NCBI GenBank assembly: GCA_036426205.1
Contig: CM071570.1
Coordinates: 143,150,563-143,214,562, forward strand
Length of the DNA: 64,000 nt
DNA from: Ascaphus truei
Taxonomy: Eukaryota > Chordata > Amphibia > Anura > Ascaphidae
Direction of reading: 5' to 3'
The translations under genes and the position numbers were made by a program. The notes under the pieces were generated by a model. The model was not told the origin of the DNA, made no database searches, and was given only the letters and a program-made list of their open reading frames with translations. Numbering within the stretch: position 1 is the first letter of the stretch; every line of letters starts with the position of its first letter. Shown here one piece after another: positions 55,896-64,000 of this stretch.

Positions 55896-57419
55896 GTTAT
55901 TTAATTCATATTGTTAAGGGTGCAACAGTTAATAAAATATAGCTTAATACTGTACCAGTTAGTTAAAAAAAAAAAATATCAACAAACATAGATCTATTTT
56001 ACAAATATATACAGTAAAGGACTGCGCTTGGATATAGTGTGACAGCAATTATAACAATACAATAATAAATTATCAGAATGTATAAATGTATAAAAAACCT
56101 GAATAACAATAATAGTATCTAACTGTGCAATCAATACAATCCCCAAATGCATAAATAGTTATAAAAAGATGTGCTGTGGACCCAATAACAAACTTTGTCA
56201 TAAATCCTCTGGAGTCCAAATGAAGTCCAAAAAATGCAAGGAACAGAAAAGCACTAACAGGAAAATGGCTGCTTCTTTAAAGGGCACAACGACCTCCCTC
56301 TCCACCTGCATAGAAAATAGAAGAAAAAATCACCCAATCCTAGTGCATTACTGTGCAAAAAAATATTTAATTCCCAATAAAAGGCTCATAAAATGAACTC
56401 ACAAACATAAAGGATAAAAAAGCATTGTATGAGTAATACTCATGCTCCAAAGGATCTGGAAGCGCTGCTGCTCTGCTACTCTGCTCCGTGACTCCACCAC
56501 ATCCAGTACAGCCCTCGTGTATCTCTGCCAGCAGGAACTCACGTCATCAGGCTCATCACAGTATTCTTTCCCCGGGAACACATCTCCAGAAAGTTTAGGT
56601 TCCCACCGGGGACAATGTGTGCGGCGGAACGAACAGATGACGTCACGCCGTGCACGGAGATGGCAGGCAGGAGAATGTCAAGCAGAACTCGTGAATCAAC
56701 GCTGAAAACTTTTCACATTGATTTTCAATTTTGGATTACATCTTGTGCTTTCTTTGTTAAATCATTGCTGCATTTTTTGCCTTATTCCCTTGTTTCTGTG
56801 ATTTTTCTATTAGACTGTGTGTGCTGGAACATATTTTTTTGTTAACAACATACTTAATTACACAACAAAAAGGGGAAAGTGTGTTCTAAATTAAGAGGCA
56901 AGATGCCTTAGTCGATCAAGCAGGTAGGGATTTTGTATCTCATTGGGCAAAGCCTTGATATGGGGTTCCGTTTTCTGAATTTTTTTTGGTTCTCTTCTCT
57001 AAGTCTAGGAAAGAATCATAGAATTATTTTTACCATACTGGCAAATTAAATGTGTCAGTTTACATGATTGTTGAGGGGTTATCTTTTATCCAGCTAGTTA
57101 ACAGCTTTGCCAGCAGTCACACTATAAATGGGATATCCGAGAATTATAGATACCAATCATCAAAGTTTCTGAAAACATAGGCTTTACAGTTGAGAGGGGG
57201 CTTTATCTTTGGAACACAATGAATATATAGTGCAATTTTTTTTATACCAAAATGTTTTCTTTTCCTGCATTGCCAGAAACAGAGAAACAACATTTGCTTC
57301 TGATTGTTTGTTATAACAGAAGCTAGAATGAGATGATTTATGTTTATTTAGAATGTTCAAGGTATTCAGCGCTCCTCGTTCAAAGGGAAGATAAGAGAGA
57401 AAAAAGCACAATAGTGAAG
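55896..57419. other. gene-free stretch
   Basis: AT-rich to about 56,440, then a GC-richer segment (56,440-56,700) with TGACGTCA (56638-56645) that may be part of another PLE tail. AT-rich again after that. No gene. Confidence 0.35.
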
Positions 57420-57840
57420 TACGTTCACAACATGCAATTCACACGTAGAAATGGTGAGATATGCACTTACATTATAGTGCCTGTACCAGGCATATAAAGG
57501 TATCTTTGAAGTTTTCCACCTCCGTACAGCCGTAATGAATTCAAGAGGGACTTCTTTTTAAAGGTCCGCTTTATGTAAAATAAGATATAAATTTAAACAC
57601 AAACAGTGTAAAAAAACACAGGGACAGACCAGTTCGTGTGTTTCCGTTGCTTCCTCCGGTCTCTGTGACATCCACCGCTGATCCAGTCGGCGTTCTACGT
57701 CACTTCCGGTTTTGGTGTCACAACGAAACTAGTCCTCCCGGCAACCCTACGCGTTTCAAAGGTAGTCCTTCTTCATCAGGGGTAAGTAAGTATATCCTGG
57801 TGTCCCTTCCTTTTATATCCCTCTCCAGCAGTGTTACATG
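57420..57840 (-). repeat. PLE-tail repeat (minus strand)
   Basis: Read on the minus strand, the hammerhead-like core (57782-57745) is followed by a GC-richer part with ccgccggaggaag and then an AT-rich tail, matching the plan of the other tails. No PLE coding sequence is adjacent. Confidence 0.6.
57745..57782 (-). ncRNA. hammerhead ribozyme motif with intact core boxes
   Basis: The minus strand reads CCCTGATGAAG, a stem aagg acta cctt, then GAAACGCGTAGGG. Both invariant boxes are present with a paired stem II between them, and CCC/GGG can close stem I. This is the best preserved of the motifs here. PLE hammerheads are known to be minimal type I forms with a very short CGCG stem III that may act as dimers. 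Confidence 0.7.
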
Positions 57841-58187
57841 AATTTCTTTAATTATAACTTAATTGCATGGAAAGGGAACATATAATGAAGGCATATAAAA
57901 CATATAATACTACATAAAAATGTATACTATCTGATTAAAATACAGATTCTTAATAGAAAATATATAAGTACATAAACATTCTAAATGAAACATACTATAA
58001 CAATAACCGAGTTTAAAGACATAAATGTTAGTGATGGGATCGCAGCAGTTTCTCTCATTTCAATCACCTAAATAAATTTACATCCAATTTGATGTTTGAT
58101 TATATGTGAGGAAGTTTGGCCATTGATTATTAACCAGTGCAATAATTTGTGCCCTCCATAAACAATAAAGTATTGCAATTTAGATAA

Positions 58188-58295
58188 GGGATGAATTTAT
58201 ATAGTGAAAATTTGATTTATATATTTATATGTAATATTTATCTATATTAATCATATAAATATATTAATCAAATTTTCACTATATAAATTCATCCC
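58188..58295. repeat. AT-rich foldback with about 45-bp arms
   Basis: gggatgaatttatatagtga at 58188 is mirrored by tcactatataaattcatccc ending at 58295, with a short AT loop. Non-coding. Confidence 0.85.
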
Positions 58296-59222
58296 AATTT
58301 CGACTTTTCAAGCTGCACAACAGCAAATTTTTTCTAAAAGTTTGGACTTTTATTTTGTTAGAGCGCTTCCTATATTGCTTATATCTAATTGCTTATATCT
58401 ATTTATTAAGAATAGCAGAAGATAGATATGCCCTCTGCAGTACTTTAAATTGCATTTCTCTGAAATGTGAACTAATTGTAATCTATTGGACTGCTTAATA
58501 TACGTTAACAAGATCTTCTAGACTTCCCATCTCAGGAGGTCTTTCTCGCCACTATTTAGAAAAGCTTTTCAGGCCTCTACGAATCTGTTTTCTATTAGCA
58601 GTTCTTTTCTAAATTGTTGCAAGTTCAGAGATAATTATTGCATGTAGAGAATTGACATAATATCTCAAACATAAAAAAGCAAATAAATTCATTTTTGATA
58701 TACCCTGTTTTTATTTTAGATGATCGAAAGAAAGTAGGGAAGAATTTGGAGGATTATATACATTTTTAATGTGTTTAATTTTAATATATTTTTGTGACCA
58801 GGTATCAAAAAAAAATTTTTTTAAGCAGGTAGGGAAAATTGGTTGGACTTAAGTTGCAACAGGACTTTGATAAAAATATTTGCATCTCCTTAGTAAAGTT
58901 ACCACTTCAGTCCATGGTGTCCTTGAGTGCTCTTTAGGAGTTGAGAATGTAGTTACTTTATTGAAGATAAAGCATATAGTCTAAGAGCAATCCTTAAATT
59001 CATTTTATTGCAGGGCTTAAAGCGATTTAACAGAGGTACATTGGCATTAAAGTCAGTACATAGTCTCTATAGGTATTTAGCTATTATAGCAGAAATCGTG
59101 AAATTGTACTTTGTGCACAGTTTAGGAAAGGATCAGAATTTTGATTGACCCCTGCAGCAGCTTCTCTCAAAGGGTAGTCTACTAATGCTATTTCTACAAT
59201 ATGTTTTCTGCTTTTTTATCAG
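58296..59222. other. gene-free AT-rich stretch
   Basis: Nothing recognised apart from T- and A-runs. Confidence 0.4.
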
Positions 59223-59307
59223 GTGGTGTCTATGTGCAGCAACTCACCAGTGGCACTAACACCCATGGAACCGAAGTTGAGGGCATCTGCAAACCAGGAG
59301 AGGACAG
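59223..59307 (+). other. possible internal exon (very tentative)
   Basis: A strong pyrimidine tract (ttttctgcttttttatcag) precedes an 85-nt segment that is open in two frames and ends ag|gtgatg, a fair donor. One frame reads GVYVQQLTSGTNTHGTEVEG followed by ICKPGEDR; I do not recognise a family. No neighbouring exon was found. Chance is a real alternative. Confidence 0.2.
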
Positions 59308-59910
59308 GTGATGCCACTCACTCAATTCTAATGGGCCTGTCTGGAATCCAGGGCTGCCATAAGAAGATCCATCAGACTACCTTCAAACAGCAGACACAAC
59401 ATTCTATTGTATATCTGTATTCTCTTCTACAGAGTACTCCAAGGGATGAGCAATATTGACCTTATTCAGAAGCTCTGACTAAGTCCTGCACAATTCTGCA
59501 ATTTTCAAGTTGACAAATGGCTCATTGAGCATCAGATGACTTTATAATTATCCTGCTAGGCCAGAGCTTTGATGGTCAATGTGTAACTTGGATTGTCCCC
59601 TAATCTGTTATTTTGGATTTTGCTGATGGAGAAGTTGAACAGCCTTATTAGATCATATAGCACTGAAGGGGTTGATAAACTCAGGGGTACTGTAAAAGCA
59701 GGTTACATGGGTACTTGATTAAGTATATTGATGATAGTAGAGTCCCATTCTTTCTCTAAGTCACTAGGCTTTGACTGGGTAGCTAAGCCTAGTGTTTATT
59801 TTAGTTTGCACTGTTTTATTGTTGTAATTTCTTTCTCCCAATATGGATCAGTCTACTGAACACCGACACCTCTGTACTACTGTAGTACTAAAAAAAAAAA
59901 AAATGTGTGT

Positions 59911-60685
59911 TTGAAGTGAAACTTCTTTGTCTTTGGTCACTGTTTTGTCACATATATTGTATTTGTGATGGTGATATTTTTAATTAAAATTCAAAACAAT
60001 ATCAGTGGCAAAATGCAAAGAAGTTTGACTTAGAACGCGTGTGCTCTGTACACACCACTGGTTTATATAGTTATACTAACTGTCTTTGTGTGTATGTGTG
60101 CACGTGTGTGCATGCATCTTTGTGTGTTTGTGTGTGAGAGTGCATGTCTCTGTGTATATGTGTCTCTGGTGCCTGTGTGTGTGTGTTCCTCCCTCTGTGT
60201 GTGTGTGTGTGTGTTTGTGTGTGTGTGCCTGCCTGTGTGTGTGTGTGTGTGAGTGTGTGTGCCTGCTTGCCTCTGTGTGTGTGTGTGCCTGCCTCTGTGT
60301 GTGCCTATGGGTGCCTCTGTCTCCCAAGTGCCGAGCCCTGCCGCCACAGCGCATGTGCGCCAGAGTCCGGCTGCCACTGCGCATGTGTGCCAGAGTCCGG
60401 CCGCCACTGCACATGTGCGCTGGTCCGGCTGCCACTGCGCATGTGCGCCAGAGTCTGGTCAACACTGCGAATGTGCGGCGAGACCCGTCATAGTATTTTT
60501 GCTCATGCACGAGTGCAACAGCAATGTGCAATGGACGCAAGTGTGACAGCAACACCTGATGGTTGAGAGCGATGGCGCACGCCTATTGGTACCGTGATAT
60601 CACTTGCGTTATGTTTTTTCATTACAACGCAAGGATTATTCTCCATGAAAACCCTGGAGGCGCCAGCAAAGAAGTTTCACTTCAA
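59911..60685. mobile_element. non-autonomous transposon with 19-bp perfect inverted ends
   Basis: ttgaagtgaaacttctttg (59911-59929) is mirrored exactly at 60667-60685. The first 150 bp contain an imperfect palindrome also found at 30,030-30,188. Then come TG microsatellite (60,075-60,310) and about four copies of a unit of roughly 33 bp (gtccggctgccactgcgcat, about 60,335-60,450). No transposase. No unambiguous target duplication. Confidence 0.75.
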
Positions 60686-61287
60686 AAAACAACTACCAAA
60701 AAACAAGATGGGACTCTACAAGAAGAAATCCACAAAATATCTTCTAAGCTTGAAGACAAAAAATGGTGTTGATTTTTAACTTGTGGGAAACAAAATATAC
60801 CCAGCATACCAACACCACACGCAGTGGCAAGTAAATACTCAGATCATCTGGATGTACTAAGTTATTACCTCCATTTTTCCTTTTTTGGTGCTTTCTATTG
60901 AAGGAAGGTTTCAGCACTTTTCAGTTTTTATTCATATTTGACTGTATTTAAATACCGCAGAGCAGTACAATGTAGTATTTCCAAAAATATGATTTCTGTT
61001 TAGTTTGTTACGACCAGTTTTCTTTTATCAGATACTGCAGTAAGCAAGCCCAGCCTGACTGCCCTTCTTGTGGGATGTTCAGCCCCCTTTCAATCCCTCA
61101 CCAATGGTTCTTCTTTTTCACTTTTGTTTTATAAATATTTTTCTTAATTTTAATGCACATTTATAGATAAGCGGGATATTTGAGTTTGATTTAACTTTCT
61201 TTTGGTTTTTGTTTGCAGAACAGAGAAAAAAGTAATCTTACCTTTTACCAGCAGCTCCAGCAGCACTCTCAAACAGAAAGCTCCTTA

Positions 61288-61637
61288 GGCTGAGTCCATG
61301 GTCAGCGCTTAGGTGCTGACCCATGCTGAGGTGCGCTGATGCTTGTCAGTGAGCCCCCTGCAGCTGCAATGAGAGCAGCTTTAGCAGGGGCTCGTGCATG
61401 CGTCCGCAGGTGTGCGGAGGCGTAGCTCTTAAATTTTTTTTTCATTTCGGCGCTCACGGGAGCGCAGGGCCGGTCACGTGAGCGGTTCGCCCAATGAGGG
61501 CGAACCAGCTCCGTGACGTCACTGGCCCGCCCCCCGACACGCCCCTGGACGGCGCGCGAACTAAGGCCAGGGAAAGCACCCGCTTTCCCTCAGCCTCAGC
61601 GCTCCTCTGCACGGCTGCAGTTACCATGTATTCAGCC
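61288..61637. mobile_element. PIF/Harbinger-type MITE, 350 bp
   Basis: TTA flanks both sides (61285-61287 and 61638-61640). The 15-bp ends are ggctgagtccatggt and, on the other strand, ggctgaatacatggt. A 3-bp TTA duplication is the Harbinger hallmark. The interior is GC-rich with gcgcgc words and one TGACGTCA (61514-61521). Frames within are not genes. Confidence 0.85.
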
Positions 61638-61716
61638 TTAGAGCTACTTAGCCCTCTCACTCCCCGTGCAGTGTACAATATCTTTCTATTGCACTCTCTT
61701 TCCCTGCTTTTATTTA

Positions 61717-61945
61717 CATAGTTACATAGTAGATGAGGTTGAAAAAAGACATACGTCCATCAAGTTCAACTATGCTAAATTTAGACAACAGATACTTTAT
61801 CCTATATCTATACTTACTTATTGATGCAGAGAAAGGCAAATAAAAAACCCCAGATATCCAATGATTTCTCATAAGGGGAAAATAAATTCCTTCCTGACTC
61901 CAAGAATTGACAATCGGATTAATCCCTTATTTTAGTAGTTAATTT
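61717..61945 (+). repeat. amphibian-type interspersed repeat
   Basis: Begins 'tacatagttacatagtagatgag' and continues 'acgtccatcaagttcaac' and 'aaattccttcctgactccaa'. I recognise this family from memory as abundant in frog genomes. Non-coding. Assignment to a class is uncertain. Confidence 0.65.
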
Positions 61946-62327
61946 TAGTAAAGGGAGATAAAATGCTAAATAATAAAGTGACCCCCAAACATCACAGCCA
62001 CAACCTTTGTTGTAGAGTGTTTTGGGTTGCCTTTGAGGGATGCTGTACAATATTTTTTTACAGCATTGATGGTGAGGAACTTCTTATGTAAGGAGATGGG
62101 GCATGCTTGCTGGAGCTGTCCACAGGGGCTGTTAAAACAACCTGACCTGTCTTCAGCACCCAGCACCCCACATGCTCTGTGCATCTGAACCCCCCACCAT
62201 AGCGGAGGCCCTGAAAGCAAGTTCTCCACCGCTGTCAGCTCAAAGGAGGCTGCTACTCTTACCACCAAGGAAACTCACACACCCCATTTTTCCCCTAAAA
62301 TGCACCCCTACCCTCAATATGAGAGTG

Positions 62328-62520
62328 TGACGGGGAAGGAAGGGGTTAAACTTATTTGCTATGCATTACTGTGTTTGCCCTGTCCCAGAGATTTTTATCC
62401 CCCATTTGCAGGCCATTCCCTGCCTGCGAGGTTAAAAGACAAGATGCATTGCTTGCCATACCCTCTAACCGACACATGATGGCGGTATAAAAGCCGGCAT
62501 TTCAATGAGAAATACTAATT
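62328..62520 (+). promoter_or_regulatory. TATA-containing, LTR-like segment (tentative)
   Basis: tgtgacggggaaggaagggg at about 62328 resembles an LTR start, and gcggtataaaagcc with TATAAAAG at 62486-62493 is a good core promoter. No paired LTR or internal gene was found, so a solo LTR is only a suggestion. Confidence 0.3.
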
Positions 62521-64000
62521 CTAGAACGAAAGCACCCAGAAACCTGATTTTTGAGGTGTAAATACAGTGAATCACTACATGCACATACATATATTTTTAC
62601 AGTTATAACACAAATGTAACTTGCTGTTTTAATAAAGTGTGTAAAAACTTCAGATTTTAAATCTAAGACAGGAGGTATTTTTTGTAACTCCAAGCAGGAA
62701 TTCCGTGGACACACAGTTGTGAGATGGGTGAATGAGCTGCGTTATTTTTATGAAGGAGCCTCAAAGGGATCTAGCTGATTAGCATCTCCCTGTTTAAAAA
62801 AGTGTCAGTTATGAAAAGACCCACAAGACCCATAAAGTATAAAAAAACTGATACTGATGCACAACAGATGTCAGGCTAGTGACACCTCTGGGTCAGAAAT
62901 CAGACTCAGTGGCACCAAGTTATGGGTGTAGCCCAGGTATACTAAGTGGTATGGGTGTCAACCTGACCCATGCGCCCTGCCCACCGGACAGCCCTTTTGA
63001 CCGGTCTTATGAACTGTGGGTAAACTGGCTATTGGTGGGTTAATGGTTCCCACAAGGGGGATTGGATCCACATGTTAAAGATATCTTGGGGCAGTCTATA
63101 ACTGTGGCTCCCCAGGTATCCCCAGTGTGATTCCTGAATTTTGATCCATGATGTAAAGATGCAAGACTTTGTTCCAGCACAGCGGCAACCGGTCCAGGAG
63201 TGAAGGGGTTAATAGCAACATAACCACAGGACTTTTAAACTAAGGTTGCATTTCTAGCGCTTGCAAGCAAAGGACAATTTATTTCGTTCCAAGGACAATT
63301 TATTTAGTTCCCTTATCCCAGGAAGTGTTGTTTTAAGTGTATTCTGCAGATGTCATGTGTTTGTCTATTAAGGAAATAAATCACAATTTATTTTGCAACT
63401 TGTTCTGTTCAATCAAGTACCCAGAAATATAATATGTTTTGATAAAGTTGGTGTTCATCGTGACAGAGAGCCCCTAGCAAGTGACCTTTCCTCTTCTGGG
63501 AGTGTTATTCCCAAGAAGGAGAAAACAAATTGGGGATGTCCAAGGAGTGGGCAGTGTTCATATATAGAACATCATCCTCCAAGAGTAAAACAGGAGAGCA
63601 AAACATTGGCAGTCCTGGTTGTAACACCCAGTCAATAGAACAAGTGACAGAAAATCAACACTTTTCCAATGTACAATATCGAAAAGCAGTTTTATTTCTA
63701 AAATCCCTAGTTGCTGCGTACAAGTCATATGAGAAGGGACTTGTTGTAGGAGGTACATTTCATCAGATTGAACCATTATTTGGTCTAGAAACACAGGTCT
63801 TTCTTTTGAATGTGCCTTTTTTTACCTGAGATAGAAATAAAATCTTGGAAATATTTGGAGAATTAAATGCACTTATTTATTTTCATACCTATGTTGAACA
63901 GAAGCTTCACTTGCGCATTCATTATCCTTTTGCAGGAAAGTCCTCAATTTTCTTAAGCCGCAATACTTAGCCAGGTGGATAGCACTGTAGTTTAACTGTC
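62521..64000. other. gene-free stretch at the window end
   Basis: No gene recognised. A direct repeat aaggacaatttattt(c/a)gttcc occurs at about 63270 and 63291 (21-bp period). Frames near 63,400-63,830 have no family pattern. Confidence 0.4.

Noticed and set aside
60063..60566. Thr/His-rich minus and Cys/Val-rich plus frames
   Set aside because: Translations of TG microsatellite and a GC-rich unit of about 33 bp inside a non-autonomous transposon.
62328..63250. Endogenous retrovirus
   Set aside because: A TATA-containing LTR-like stretch is present, but no second LTR, primer site or gag/pol/env sequence was seen.

Overview
The window looks like a stretch of a repeat-rich vertebrate genome, most probably an amphibian (anuran). 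The basis is the repeat content: Penelope-like elements (PLEs) with GIY-YIG domains and hammerhead-type tails, chromodomain Ty3/gypsy elements, a Tc1 transposon with paired inner/outer terminal repeats, hAT and Harbinger-type MITEs, and a 61.7-kb repeat of a type I remember from frog genomes. There are no bacterial operons, no intact host gene, and no CRISPR array, tRNA or rRNA gene that I can support. Nearly every open frame that encodes a recognisable protein is a decayed transposon gene.

Layout. 0-10 kb: gene-free sequence with dispersed palindromic repeats, a 1.3-kb TG-rich minisatellite (5.64-6.91 kb), TA microsatellites and a foldback at 8.5 kb. 10.4-19.5 kb: a composite PLE (PLE1) flanked by a 14-bp direct repeat. 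It is built as two inward-facing PLE pieces, with a plus-strand chromovirus (gypsy1, 11.73-17.11 kb) between them. 19.6-24.4 kb: a Tc1 element interrupted first by a GC-rich MITE with a TA duplication and then by a minus-strand chromovirus (gypsy2). 25.5-26.0 kb: a piece of L1 ORF2. 26.5-33.2 kb: a second composite PLE (PLE2) flanked by an 11-bp repeat. Its RT/GIY-YIG gene is split by a 1.4-kb insertion that holds an assembly gap, and its right arm is split by a hairpin-ended GC-rich MITE. 36-40 kb: foldbacks, GC-rich repeats and hAT MITEs. 40.9-43.9 kb: a decayed minus-strand gypsy of a different lineage (gypsy3). 45.4-46.5 kb: a non-autonomous hAT with an exact 8-bp target duplication. 46.5-64 kb: mostly AT-rich sequence without genes, holding a foldback, two or three further PLE tails, a U2-snRNA-like fragment, a CORE-type SINE, a transposon with 19-bp inverted ends and a Harbinger-type MITE.

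How the parts work together. In life the PLE genes would supply reverse transcriptase plus GIY-YIG endonuclease, the gypsy elements gag, protease, RT, RNase H, integrase and chromodomain, and the Tc1 a DDE transposase. All are broken here by stops, frameshifts, nested insertions or deletions. The nesting gives a relative age order. The recurring themes are hammerhead-like tail motifs at six or more sites, a high density of palindromic elements, and perfect TGACGTCA sites concentrated in GC-rich repeats.
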